In this document: positions 16,642 through 24,731 of the stretch, in pieces
How positions within the stretch are numbered: position 1 is the stretch's first letter
How the letters are laid out: each line of letters starts with the position of its first letter
NCBI RefSeq assembly: GCF_006476605.1
Contig: NZ_ML636817.1
Span: forward strand, 1 to 38,437
Direction: 5' to 3'
Origin: Brucella gallinifaecis
GTDB taxonomy: Bacteria > Pseudomonadota > Alphaproteobacteria > Rhizobiales > Rhizobiaceae
Length of the DNA: 38,437 nucleotides
Position numbers and translations under genes: made by a program
Notes under the pieces: model-generated
The model's database searches: none
What the model was told of the DNA's origin: nothing
What the model saw: the letters and a program-made list of their open reading frames with translations, nothing else

Positions 16642-16716
16642 TGTGACGGCGGCACGGTCACTTGTGGGTAATAAGGGTATCTGCGGGATTTCGCAGATTT
16701 CCGTACCGCCGCCACA
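16642..16716 (-). terminator. Structured 3' region of the secreted-protein operon
   Basis: The arms 16642-16657 and 16701-16716 match over 14 of 16 positions. Read on the minus strand, both remaining positions become G-U wobbles, so all 16 pairs form; on the plus strand they are A-C mismatches. A smaller hairpin (ATCTGCG/CGCAGAT, 16679-16685 with 16692-16698) is nested inside. It starts 11 bases after the stop of the minus-strand gene ending at 16728, so it is most likely that transcript's terminator or 3' structure. Confidence 0.55.
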
Positions 16717-16727
16717 TCAAAGGCCCG

Positions 16728-17306
16728 TCAATTGTTACATGCGCAAGCTCTTCTGTGCATGCCGGATGGGTTGCCCGCAGTTGTCGTTGCGTATGTAAAT
16801 CTAAGCGTCATGTTGAAAATAGTGCTCAAGTGTGTACATCCGTAATCATTCGTCCCATAGCTAGAACTTTGATTTGCTGCGTTCGTGATCCCCCACAATG
16901 CCTGCCCAACAGCTTGGCAGTTACTAAGGGTGCCGCCCGAACCTGCATAGTCACGCGTTCCTGCCATATTAACCCCTCCGCGCGATGCACATACAGACGT
17001 GCAAGATTCATTTACAGCACTTGAATACCAACAATAACCGCCAACCAGTGTGCCTGAACAAACTGGGGGACACGCCGCCATGGTCACGCCCGCAGGGCGA
17101 TTATTGCGAAAGGTCGTCCATTCGGTCGCTGTTCTCGTCGGGACCATTATGGGCCGTCCTGAACCGTGACTGTTGGTGATGCGTTGGCACACACCATGCT
17201 CGTTGATCTGGACCGTTGCGCCGCTGTTCACCGAATACATATCAGCGGCCCAAGCGGTGATTGGCAAAAAAACAAAAACGATTAGGGCAAGATAGACATT
17301 CCTCAC
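16728..17306 (-). CDS. Secreted cysteine-rich protein, function unknown
   Basis: The 192-residue product starts with a clear signal peptide (hydrophobic core residues 5-17, likely cleavage near AWA-AD at 20-21). The mature protein has ten cysteines, in CPPVC, CTSVC and ACAC patterns among others, suggesting disulfide bonds in the periplasm or outside the cell. The segment from about residue 80 (GGYCWY, then CTSVCASRGG) looks like a compact Cys-rich module. I do not recognise a named family. Its start overlaps the stop of the large S74-domain gene by four bases, so the two are co-translated and probably act together at the surface. Confidence 0.8.
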   Translation of the reverse strand: MRNVYLALIVFVFLPITAWAADMYSVNSGATVQINEHGVCQRITNSHGSGRPIMVPTRTATEWTTFRNNRPAGVTMAACPPVCSGTLVGGYCWYSSAVNESCTSVCASRGGVNMAGTRDYAGSGGTLSNCQAVGQALWGITNAANQSSSYGTNDYGCTHLSTIFNMTLRFTYATTTAGNPSGMHRRACACNN

Positions 17307-20020
17307 CGCGCCTCCTTGGTCAGTGCGCGGATTTCCTCACGCAGATTATCGTTTTCGGCCTTCATCTGGTGTCGGATGGCGTCGTTATCGGCCTTGAGCT
17401 GCTTCACGGCTTCGAGCAGAACAGGGACCAGAGCCGGATAATCGACGCTCAACATCCCGTCCTCGCCCGTTTGCACGGCTTCGGGGAAAACAGCCTGAAC
17501 TTCTTGCGCGATCACGCCGATATGGGGCGTTTCGTCCTCGTCGGCCCTGTAGTGATAGCGATAGGTGCCGATGCCATCGAGATCATCCAAGGACAGGTTC
17601 AACGGCCTGACATCAGCTTTCAGCCGCTCATCAGAGCCATAGAGGAACGCCGCCGCCTGCATATTTCCGCCCGTCACGACGGATTTGTTGCTGTAGGCAC
17701 GAATCCATGTCGTGTCCTGCATATACCATCCGCCGCCATGGGTTTGGCTGTACCAACCCGTGTTCCCGTATGTGCGCACCCATCCGCCGCTGGCATCACG
17801 TATTGTCCCCACATCCGCAACAATCGCGCGGTTGGACATGTTTAAATTTGCCGTGGCCGTATGGTTACCAAGGTTATCCGCCCCGCCGCCCGAGTTATCA
17901 CCCGCACATTGCCATGCGCCGCTTTGATATTTCAAAATTTGGCCGTTGGCACAAACCCGCCCGCCCAAACTATCAACATACGCCTTATTCGCCGCATCCG
18001 ATGATGCCGTCGGCGTAGCAACCCGAATGATTCGGTTGTTGGTCACGTCGATCAGTCCATTGACCTGCAATTTTTCTGTTGGGTTGCCCGTACCAATGCC
18101 AATACCCACATTGCCACCACCGTTAGCCAGAACGACGTTATTGGGAACTTCATAGTTGAGGTAAAGTGGCTGTCCCGATGCCACGGTGGTGCTGATCTCG
18201 TTCCCGTCGATTAACATGACCTGCGATCCACTCTGAATGCGCAGGGCCGCATCTGTTCCCGTGTTTTCCGCCCCTATAATATGAAGCCGCGACTCCGGGG
18301 TCGTCGTCCCGATTCCGACATTGCCATTAGACTTGATAATCATCCTCGTTGTGATTGCACTAGCAGGCTCAGCAGGGCTCGTAGAGAATATCAGGTTGGT
18401 TGGCTGCTCTTCTGCACCGTTCCAATCGCCGTCAGCCTGTGACCTGATATGAGCACGAGCATGTGGTGAATAGTTAGAGCCGTCATATCCAAACCAAGCG
18501 ATTTGGCCGAGAATATCTCCTGTTCGAGTTGCGGTCGGAGAAACTGCCGTTCCGCGTGATGTTTTAAACGTAAGGCTTGGTCCTGCGGTATCGTTGGTGC
18601 CAAAGCTTTCAATGACCAAGCGGGATGACATTCCGGTCTTTCCGCTCAATCTCGCTAAGGTTCCGCCATTGCCGATACTGCCCTGTGGAATAGGCGTATC
18701 ATTGTCAGATATATGAAGCATTGCAATAGGTGATGTAGTCCCGATCCCGACGTTTCCGTTGTTTAATACGGTTAGGGCTTTAGCACCGTTATTACGCTCC
18801 AGACCAAAAATCCCTTTGTCGGCATTGGCGGCATGAGCACGAATAACAACCGTGCTGTCCTGATAACTTAATTCAGGGTCTATTCGCATGATTGGATTTA
18901 CACCAGAAATCCTATGGAATGCATGCCCTCTTGCTCTGTACTCCATTGCCATAGCGGGTTGACCGTTGGTGTTCGTGTAATTCGAAACTGCAATCCCGAC
19001 TGCTGTTCCTGTATTGCAGTTTCCTTGTTGTAACTTGCATCCCAATACAAGCTTGTAATCCGATAGTGAGGTGATCGGCTCGCTGTGATTGCGGAGCGCA
19101 CTGCCATAATGACTTATCGCGGCAAGGGGATTGGCTGTTCCTATCCCGACATTGCCGTTGGCGGCGACGTATATACCGCGGTTGCCACCATCCCCCGACA
19201 GCCAGTTGCCATCAAGGGCGATGTTGTTGACCATCGTGACGGGCGTGTTTCCGCCCGTTTTCGATGCAATAAAATCCGTCTTAATGTAAGGGAACTCACC
19301 TTCACCCGTGGTGGTGTCGAAGGCGAAGCCAGTTCCTGCCGACACGTCGCCGATCTCAAGTTTCTTGTCGATGACAGCCGTTTCCGGCTCGTTTAATTTC
19401 AGTTCCCACAATCCGCCCGATCCTGCGACCGCGCCCGCATAGGTGAATATCTGCACCAGATCGTCACCGATGCCGTTCGGGTCTATTGCCTCGTCGTTGG
19501 TATCGGGGTCGCCGTCATAGGGCAGACAGGGGGTCTCAAAGCGTTTGTTCGGCCCTGCGGATATGATCGCCAGCACCGCGCCTGATGTGCTGTCTTCGCC
19601 GTCGATACGGTTAGGAGAACTGGCCGGATCGCCGTGATCCCATACGCAATAGGCATAAGATGTCCCCCACGGATCGGTGAGGATTGCTCCGATATCCGCA
19701 GGGAGACACCCGCCTTGGCCTCCTGCGGGTAAGGAGAGACCGCAGGAAGGATCGGAAGCCGGAACAAAGGGAACCGGCTCGATATAACCATCGCCATCCT
19801 CGTCGCCCATATTGGGACGGGTCGAGGCATTCATGACGACGACTTTGGCATTCATCAGAAGGTCGTTTTGAGCCATGTTCTGATGGGTCACTTTAGCCGC
19901 AGTAGTGATCGGCCCGCCGATCATGTTCATGGCCGAAACCCCGACGATGCCGACCATCGCGACCGTCCCCATCAACATGGCAACGATGTTTCCGTTCTTG
20001 CCGCCGAATGTCCGCGTCAT
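17303..20020 (-). CDS. Pseudopilin-like surface protein with S74 intramolecular chaperone domain
   Basis: The 905-residue protein has one N-terminal hydrophobic helix (about residues 10-36, GNIVAMLMGTVAMVGIVGVSA). A pilin-like region with DPWGTSYAYCVW follows near residue 120. This looks like a prepilin/TadE-type membrane anchor or PilV-type minor pilin. The middle contains four spaced copies of a GNVGIGT motif (near residues 287, 420, 565 and 635), typical of beta-helical fibre proteins. Residues from about 795 form a Peptidase_S74 domain: SDERLK start, IGVIAQEVQAVFPEAV, VDYPALVPVLLEAVKQL and a C-terminal coiled coil. Such domains assist trimer folding and then cleave themselves off. The fibre is probably exported and may act in adhesion. 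Expression would be coupled to the Cys-rich partner. Confidence 0.82.
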   Translation of the reverse strand: MTRTFGGKNGNIVAMLMGTVAMVGIVGVSAMNMIGGPITTAAKVTHQNMAQNDLLMNAKVVVMNASTRPNMGDEDGDGYIEPVPFVPASDPSCGLSLPAGGQGGCLPADIGAILTDPWGTSYAYCVWDHGDPASSPNRIDGEDSTSGAVLAIISAGPNKRFETPCLPYDGDPDTNDEAIDPNGIGDDLVQIFTYAGAVAGSGGLWELKLNEPETAVIDKKLEIGDVSAGTGFAFDTTTGEGEFPYIKTDFIASKTGGNTPVTMVNNIALDGNWLSGDGGNRGIYVAANGNVGIGTANPLAAISHYGSALRNHSEPITSLSDYKLVLGCKLQQGNCNTGTAVGIAVSNYTNTNGQPAMAMEYRARGHAFHRISGVNPIMRIDPELSYQDSTVVIRAHAANADKGIFGLERNNGAKALTVLNNGNVGIGTTSPIAMLHISDNDTPIPQGSIGNGGTLARLSGKTGMSSRLVIESFGTNDTAGPSLTFKTSRGTAVSPTATRTGDILGQIAWFGYDGSNYSPHARAHIRSQADGDWNGAEEQPTNLIFSTSPAEPASAITTRMIIKSNGNVGIGTTTPESRLHIIGAENTGTDAALRIQSGSQVMLIDGNEISTTVASGQPLYLNYEVPNNVVLANGGGNVGIGIGTGNPTEKLQVNGLIDVTNNRIIRVATPTASSDAANKAYVDSLGGRVCANGQILKYQSGAWQCAGDNSGGGADNLGNHTATANLNMSNRAIVADVGTIRDASGGWVRTYGNTGWYSQTHGGGWYMQDTTWIRAYSNKSVVTGGNMQAAAFLYGSDERLKADVRPLNLSLDDLDGIGTYRYHYRADEDETPHIGVIAQEVQAVFPEAVQTGEDGMLSVDYPALVPVLLEAVKQLKADNDAIRHQMKAENDNLREEIRALTKEAR

Positions 20021-20305
20021 CGCTCTCGATCTCTTTCAGCACGGCGATTAGCGCAAAATTCCTGCACGGCCAAAGTTCCCATCACTCCGAGAAGACATCC
20101 CCATGCAGCAGCGCCGATAATCATCATCCATATTTTATTAAATTCAGAAGTAGTAATTAATTCCAATAAATATTCGTCCATATAATTATAGTTCAAAATC
20201 CGTCGTTTATTTATATACTATATCATATTCAATATATTACTCAATATTGAAACAAACATCGCAGCGACGACTATATATTGTGTTACCCACTCCCCAAGCA
20301 GTGAA

Positions 20306-20345
20306 GCAACCATGCGTTCAAAAACGACCCTTTTTGAACGGTTGC
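20306..20345. promoter_or_regulatory. Inverted repeat just upstream of the invertase gene
   Basis: CGTTCAAAAA (20315-20324) is the exact reverse complement of TTTTTGAACG (20331-20340), flanked by GCAAC (20306-20310) and GTTGC (20341-20345). It ends four bases before the invertase ATG. It could be the resolvase-binding site, an operator or a hairpin controlling translation. The rest of 20021-20305 is very AT-rich, holds no gene I can support, and must contain the promoters of both divergent genes. Confidence 0.5.
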
Positions 20346-20348
20346 TCC

Positions 20349-20957
20349 ATGCGCATCGGCTATGCCCGTGTATCCACCGCCGAACAAAATGCCGACCTGC
20401 AACGGCGCGCACTGCAAGAAGCCGGGTGCATCCGGATTTTCGAGGATCATGGCGTTTCAGGCAACAAAGCCGACAGGGATGGACTGGCTGCGGCGCTTAC
20501 TCTTGCAAGATCGGGCGATCATCTAATTGTTTGGCGGCTGGATCGATTGGGACGATCGCTTGCCCACTTGATCGGGACGATCACAGTATTGCAGGATCGT
20601 GGCGTGGGGCTTTCTTCCCTGCGCGAGCAAATCGACACGACAAGCGCAGGCGGACGGTTCTACGTCCATATTCTTGCCGCACTGGCCGAGTTCGAGCGCG
20701 AATTGATCCGCGACCGGACGAAGGCAGGATTGCAGGCCGCGAAGCTGCGCGGGGTTCGGCTGGGCAGACCGCGCAAATTATCGTCCGTCGATGTGGCTGA
20801 AGCAGCGGCGATGATCGCAGCGGGACAATCCCGCCAAAGTGTTGCCGCGACGTTCAACATCAGCGCCCTTACATTGCGGCGCGCCATGAATCGCCCTGCG
20901 CCCGCATCGGACGGCCTTGCATCCTGCAAGGCCGATCGGAACTTCAGAAAAGTGTGA
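20349..20957 (+). CDS. Small serine recombinase (resolvase/invertase, Pin-like)
   Basis: The 202-residue protein is a small serine recombinase. Catalytic Ser9 lies in YARVST, followed by LQEAGCIRIFEDHGVSG, the active-site segment LIVWRLDRLGRS, and LAALAEFERELIRDRTKAGL leading into the long E helix. A C-terminal helix-turn-helix (SRQSVAATFNISALTLRRAM) completes the family layout. I chose the ATG at 20349; an upstream frame start at 20247 adds non-conserved residues. Such enzymes invert or resolve DNA between two short sites. It is divergent from the S74 fibre gene, so control of a surface gene by inversion is possible, but no invertible segment was identified. Confidence 0.9.
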   Translation: MRIGYARVSTAEQNADLQRRALQEAGCIRIFEDHGVSGNKADRDGLAAALTLARSGDHLIVWRLDRLGRSLAHLIGTITVLQDRGVGLSSLREQIDTTSAGGRFYVHILAALAEFERELIRDRTKAGLQAAKLRGVRLGRPRKLSSVDVAEAAAMIAAGQSRQSVAATFNISALTLRRAMNRPAPASDGLASCKADRNFRKV

Positions 20958-21231
20958 GCTGCCGCGTTTCCTGATCGATACGTTGCCATGCCGTCGTGTG
21001 ACTGGCCTCGTCCAGCCATGCCTGCACATAGGCCGTTGCATCGCCGTATCGCCTGATCTCGTCACCATGCAGAAAGTGTGAGCGATAGCCGGTTTCCGAT
21101 ATCGGAAAGGGCGCACGACTCCGACTGGTGATTTCGATGTGGTCGAAGCCGCAGCCCGTCCAGTTCGGCTTATGCAAGACTGTCAGACAAATACCCTGCC
21201 AATCGATGGCGGTGATGATGGGGGCGATCAT
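20944..21231 (-). CDS. Hypothetical protein, 95 aa
   Basis: No family is recognised. The sequence is protein-like, with conserved-looking segments (GCGFDHIEITSRSRAPFPISETGYRSHF and WLDEASHTTAWQ). It has no signal peptide or membrane helix. The start overlaps the stop of the upstream 78-residue gene by four bases, so the two form a small operon. The end overlaps the convergent invertase gene by 14 bp. Genes of this kind are common as conserved unknowns on alphaproteobacterial plasmids and islands; that is a recollection of style, not a database hit. Confidence 0.65.
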   Translation of the reverse strand: MIAPIITAIDWQGICLTVLHKPNWTGCGFDHIEITSRSRAPFPISETGYRSHFLHGDEIRRYGDATAYVQAWLDEASHTTAWQRIDQETRQLTLF

Positions 21232-21464
21232 GATCGCCCCGCCTTTGCAGAAGTGTTTTCGGCATTGTCCTGCGGATGACGAAGAACGATCCGCCCGCCC
21301 AAGGGGATGACATCAAGCTGTAGCGTCATGCCCTTTTGATCCTTGTGCTGCCATGAGGCTCCGACCTTATGCCAGACAGATTTGTCGTCCTTCTGGATGA
21401 CCTGCCACGCGATGAAGTCGGGGGCTTTGGTTTCGGAAGATTGATTGTTGCTGTTGCGTGCCAT
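21228..21464 (-). CDS. Small hypothetical protein, 78 aa
   Basis: The protein resembles small unknown proteins common on alphaproteobacterial plasmids, with the pattern VWHKVGASWQHKDQKGMTLQLDVIPLGGRIVLR. The fold is probably a small beta sheet. An excellent AAAGGAG site lies just upstream of the ATG at 21464. It is translationally coupled to the following 95-residue gene. Function is unknown. Confidence 0.7.
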   Translation of the reverse strand: MARNSNNQSSETKAPDFIAWQVIQKDDKSVWHKVGASWQHKDQKGMTLQLDVIPLGGRIVLRHPQDNAENTSAKAGRS

Positions 21465-21601
21465 GATGTTGCTCCTTTGGTTTGGGTTGGCTCGTTACGC
21501 CTTTCCGAAAGACCGCCACATAGGAGCGGGCGTCATGCACAACACGGGTGAGCGGCACGCGAACCGGCGCGGGCAGTGCATTGACGGCTGAACCGTGGTG
21601 G

Positions 21602-21808
21602 TCAGGAATTCAGGCGGATCGAACGAAGCCACTCAATCCCATACGGGCGGCATTGCGCTCCAATAGATGACAAGAAAATCGGGACCATCAGCCCCTCTTC
21701 GTCACGGCGGACGATCCATTCAGGCCAGCGATCGATATTGGCACAAGCCGGAAGATTCCGACGCGCAAGGTCATGGTCATGACCTGCTCTACTGACGTGA
21801 CGCCCCAA
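21602..21808 (-). CDS. Possible small protein, uncertain
   Basis: This frame of up to 68 codons contains a well-composed C-terminal part (PACANIDRWPEWIVRRDEEGLMVPIFL). Only a TTG start is available and there is no clear ribosome site. The remaining DNA from 21465 to 21888 has no other gene I can support. The protein-like composition is the only reason for listing it. Confidence 0.3.
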   Translation of the reverse strand: MGRHVSRAGHDHDLARRNLPACANIDRWPEWIVRRDEEGLMVPIFLSSIGAQCRPYGIEWLRSIRLNS

Positions 21809-21888
21809 GGGTGCTGCACCATCCGTTTGCGCCTTTCCGATCGGCCAAGGCCCGAAATGGTTCGTGCCGGTAGCCGAAAGGAGCTTTC

Positions 21889-22086
21889 ATGCACCCGATC
21901 ATCACCATCATCATCTTGGAAGGAATGTCCGATACGGACTTGCTGACGTTGTACGACGCGTTGTGGCGCGCCCTGATCCAGTCCGACATCGGCAGCGCCG
22001 ACCGTCGGAACATCCTCGCCTCTATGGAAAACATCGAAAACGTGCTGCATCGTCGCCAAACATGGTGGCCGTCACCGGGGCGGTGA
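21889..22086 (+). CDS. Small hypothetical protein, 65 aa
   Basis: The ATG at 21889 follows a good AAAGGAG site. The product (IIIILEGMSDTDLLTLYDAL, then DRRNILASMENIENVLHRR) looks like a helical small protein, with no signal peptide. No family is recognised. It stands alone upstream of hipBA on the same strand, with an operator-rich gap between them. The opposite strand is open too, but codon choice and the ribosome site favour this strand. Confidence 0.55.
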   Translation: MHPIITIIILEGMSDTDLLTLYDALWRALIQSDIGSADRRNILASMENIENVLHRRQTWWPSPGR

Positions 22087-22134
22087 TGCTGACCGCGCCT
22101 GCCTGCAACCCCGCGCACATACGATGTCTAATTC

Positions 22135-22247
22135 GATATCGTATGGGAAGTTTGATATAGTTTTCGATATCAAAACTGACAAAGCCTTCTTGTATTCCGA
22201 TGCATTATGCGATATCATACAGCAGAAATGATGCTGAAAGAGATATC
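22135..22247. promoter_or_regulatory. hipBA promoter with four GATATC-centred operators
   Basis: GATATC occurs at 22135-22140, 22166-22171, 22211-22216 and 22242-22247. The second is part of an inverted repeat (TTTGATAT at 22151-22158 with ATATCAAA at 22167-22174). The last two form TGCGATATC/GATATCGCA. This is the expected arrangement for a HipB autorepressor, and the last site ends two bases before the hipB start. Confidence 0.6.
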
Positions 22248-22249
22248 GC

Positions 22250-22570
22250 ATGAACTATGAAGCCCAACCCATCGCCGAACGGCTGCGAGAGACGCGACAG
22301 GCCAAAGATTTGAGCCAACGCGTCCTGAGCAAGCTTGCCGGTGTGCCGCAAGCGCAGATATCGCGCATCGAATCCGGTAGTGTTGACTTGCGGCTGTCCA
22401 GCCTGATCGCCATCGCGAACGCCCTTGATCTGGAAGTCGCATTGGTGCCGCGCAAGGCTCTGCCAGCGGTTCATTCGATCATCCGTCAGACATCCGCCGT
22501 GACATCGCCATCGGAAAAGCCGGATGCGCCACGACCTGCATATTCACTGGATGAGGATGACGATGCCTGA
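22250..22570 (+). CDS. hipB: HipB-type antitoxin, XRE-family repressor
   Basis: The 106-residue protein has an N-terminal Cro/C1 helix-turn-helix (LRETRQAKDLSQRVLSKLAG, then VPQAQISRIESGSVDLRLSSL) and an acidic, proline-containing C-terminal tail (SLDEDDDA), as in HipB-like antitoxins. It would neutralise HipA and repress the operon through the GATATC sites upstream. Its stop overlaps the hipA start, so the two are co-translated. The symbol is given by family and context. Confidence 0.88.
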   Translation: MNYEAQPIAERLRETRQAKDLSQRVLSKLAGVPQAQISRIESGSVDLRLSSLIAIANALDLEVALVPRKALPAVHSIIRQTSAVTSPSEKPDAPRPAYSLDEDDDA

Positions 22571-23798
22571 CGTTTCCGTTCTTACCGTCCGACTTTACGA
22601 TCAGGAGATAGGCACGATCACCTATGTCGGTGGAGAGCGGACCCTGTTCGCATTCAACGAAGCCTATGTCGGGAACCCCGATCGCCCGACCCTTGGCCTG
22701 CGCTTCAAGGATCAGTTCGGAGAACTTCTGACGGATTTCAGGCCGTACAAAATCAGGCTGATGCCATTCTTTTCCAATCTGCTTCCGGAAGGGCATCTGC
22801 GCAAATACCTCGCGGAGAAGGCAGGGATTCATACCGATCGGGAATTTTTCCTGCTGTGGGTATTGGGGCAAGACTTACCCGGCGCGATCACGGTAACGCC
22901 AGCCGATGGCGAAGCATGGCCGGACGCCGCCTATGACGAGCCGGAAGGTGAGATTGCGAAAGCGGCGGCGGAAGATGCCTTGCGCTTCTCCCTTGCCGGA
23001 GTGCAGCTTAAATTTTCGGCGGTCACTCAGCCAAGCGGCGGACTGACAATTCCCGCCAGCGGCGTCGGCGGCGACTGGATCATCAAACTCCCCTCACGGG
23101 AATTTCCGAAAGTGCCGGAAAACGAGTTTTCGATGATGTCGCTTGCCAAGTCGGTCGGCATCAATGTTCCGTCGATTGATCTGGTCGATGTCAGCGCCAT
23201 CGGAAACATGCCGGAAGGTATCGAACAGCTAGGGCAGAAGGCTTTTGTCATCGAACGGTTTGACCGGAATTCCGAAAACGGCGTCACCCATATCGAGGAT
23301 TTCGCACAGGTGTTCGGCGTCTATCCGGAAGACAAATACAAAAAGGCCAGTTTCCGAAACCTGATTTCCGTCGTCGCCGCCGAATCCAATCATGATGACA
23401 TTGCCGAATTCATCCGCCGTCTGACGTTCAACGTCCTGATCGGAAACGGCGATATGCACCTTAAAAACTGGTCGCTGATCTATCCTGATCGGCGTCACGC
23501 GCGGCTTTCGCCCGCCTATGATTTTGTCTCAACGATCCCATATCTTCCGAACGATCAATCCGCCCTGACATTCAGCCGGACAAAGGATTTTGCGGGCTAT
23601 ACGATTGACGAGCTGGAACACCTTGCCGCCAAGGCAGCCCTGCCCCGCAAGCTTGTGACCGATACCGCGAAGGAAACGGTTTCCCTATTCATGGATCAAT
23701 GGGCATCGGAGAAGTCCCATCTGCCGATGGATGGGAAAGTTGTCGAGACGATCGACAAGCATCTTGAGAAGATGCCGATCGTGACGGGCGCGGCATAG
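22563..23798 (+). CDS. hipA: HipA-type serine/threonine kinase toxin
   Basis: The 411-residue protein is a HipA-like kinase; E. coli HipA phosphorylates glutamyl-tRNA synthetase and induces dormancy. The N-terminal subdomain contains LLPEGHLRKYLAEKAGI. The nucleotide-binding loop is SLAGVQLKFSAV (G146). The catalytic loop is IGNGDMHLKNWSL (D297) and the metal-binding motif is LSPAYDFVST (D320), so all key residues are present. The chosen ATG at 22563 lies inside the end of hipB; an earlier start at 22524 lacks support. It is probably a stabilisation module for the mobile element. The gene ends at a bidirectional hairpin facing ardC. Confidence 0.92.
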   Translation: MPDVSVLTVRLYDQEIGTITYVGGERTLFAFNEAYVGNPDRPTLGLRFKDQFGELLTDFRPYKIRLMPFFSNLLPEGHLRKYLAEKAGIHTDREFFLLWVLGQDLPGAITVTPADGEAWPDAAYDEPEGEIAKAAAEDALRFSLAGVQLKFSAVTQPSGGLTIPASGVGGDWIIKLPSREFPKVPENEFSMMSLAKSVGINVPSIDLVDVSAIGNMPEGIEQLGQKAFVIERFDRNSENGVTHIEDFAQVFGVYPEDKYKKASFRNLISVVAAESNHDDIAEFIRRLTFNVLIGNGDMHLKNWSLIYPDRRHARLSPAYDFVSTIPYLPNDQSALTFSRTKDFAGYTIDELEHLAAKAALPRKLVTDTAKETVSLFMDQWASEKSHLPMDGKVVETIDKHLEKMPIVTGAA

Positions 23799-23803
23799 GG
23801 GGA

Positions 23804-23827
23804 AGGATGCGGCCTAAGCCGCATCCT
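23804..23827. terminator. Bidirectional hairpin between hipA and ardC
   Basis: AGGATGCGGC (23804-23813) pairs perfectly with GCCGCATCCT (23818-23827) around a CTAA loop. It lies between the convergent hipA and ardC genes and includes the ardC stop codon. No T tract follows, so termination strength is uncertain. Confidence 0.55.
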
Positions 23828-24731
23828 CCACGATGTCGCTGACGGCCAAGGATTGCAGCCAGTTGGCAGCTTCGGACGCTTTTGATGCGGCGGTGAAGAT
23901 CGCCTTTCTGTCCGACTTCAGGAATTCAAGCCAGTTCTTGATGTACTGCGCATGATCGGCGCGCGGCTCGGGCGTGATGCCAAGATCGCTGCACAGGAAG
24001 GCTGCCCCAAGTTCAGCCACCAGTTCTTCGACAGCATAGGCTTCGGAACCGAAGCGTCCGGACATATCCCGATCGAGGCGGGATTTTGTCCCCGACCAGT
24101 GGGTCAGCTCGTGGCAGATCGTGCTGTAGAAGCCTTCGGCGGGCGTGGTCGTATCGGTGCCGGTGAAGCGGCGACGTTCCGGCATACGGATGATGTCGAG
24201 CGAGGGGATGAAGCAAGCCTTGTCGCCGGCTTCCTCAACAACCGCACCCGTGGCACGGACAAAGGATTCTGCGCGGGCGATCGGATCGAAAAGCGGGGCA
24301 TCCGGAATATCGTTTTGCTCGATCGGAAAACCGTCAACCTGCGCGGCGTTGAAGACCCAGCTCGCGCGGGCGAACATGCGCTCGGCCTGTTCGGTTTCAC
24401 CTGTACGGTCGTTGACCTGCTCGATATCGATGGTCTTGTAGAAGACCACGGGGGAAGATTTCTCGCCCTTGCGGACTTGGCATCCCTGCTCCTGCCATTG
24501 GCGGTACGTACCCCAGATATTTGAAGGAAACTCGCTGGAAAGAGCAGATACCCAAAGGCTGACGATGTTGACACCGTTATAGGGTTTGCGCGATGCGACA
24601 TTGACGGGGCGGGCGAAACTTCCCGATTTGTTGCTGACCCAAGGAAGGCGGAATTCCCCTGCGGTTTCGATTGCATCAACGATGCGGTTGGTGATCTCCT
24701 GATGGACATCGAATTTGGTCGTGCGTGACAT
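23814..24731 (-). CDS. ardC: ArdC-like antirestriction protein
   Basis: The 305-residue protein has the two-domain ArdC layout. The N-terminal ssDNA-binding domain (RLPWVSNKSGSFARPVNVASRKPYNGVNIVSLW) is followed by a zinc metallopeptidase-like domain with HELTH at residues 207-211 and a downstream glutamate-rich helix (YAVEELVAELGAAFLCSDLG). ArdC proteins protect incoming single-stranded plasmid DNA from restriction. The ATG at 24731 has an AAAGGAGAG ribosome site; a frame start at 24944 would add 71 residues of low quality. It is divergent from the restriction-modification operon, a sensible pairing for entry into new hosts. Confidence 0.88.
   Translation of the reverse strand: MSRTTKFDVHQEITNRIVDAIETAGEFRLPWVSNKSGSFARPVNVASRKPYNGVNIVSLWVSALSSEFPSNIWGTYRQWQEQGCQVRKGEKSSPVVFYKTIDIEQVNDRTGETEQAERMFARASWVFNAAQVDGFPIEQNDIPDAPLFDPIARAESFVRATGAVVEEAGDKACFIPSLDIIRMPERRRFTGTDTTTPAEGFYSTICHELTHWSGTKSRLDRDMSGRFGSEAYAVEELVAELGAAFLCSDLGITPEPRADHAQYIKNWLEFLKSDRKAIFTAASKASEAANWLQSLAVSDIVEDAA

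Noticed and set aside
18098-19165. GNVGIGT-coding repeats as a CRISPR or DNA repeat array
   Set aside because: Spacing is irregular and the repeats are protein motifs within one reading frame.
21688-22059. 123-codon minus-strand frame opposite the 65-residue gene
   Set aside because: No ribosome site and unnatural composition; the plus-strand gene at 21889 has a good AAAGGAG site.
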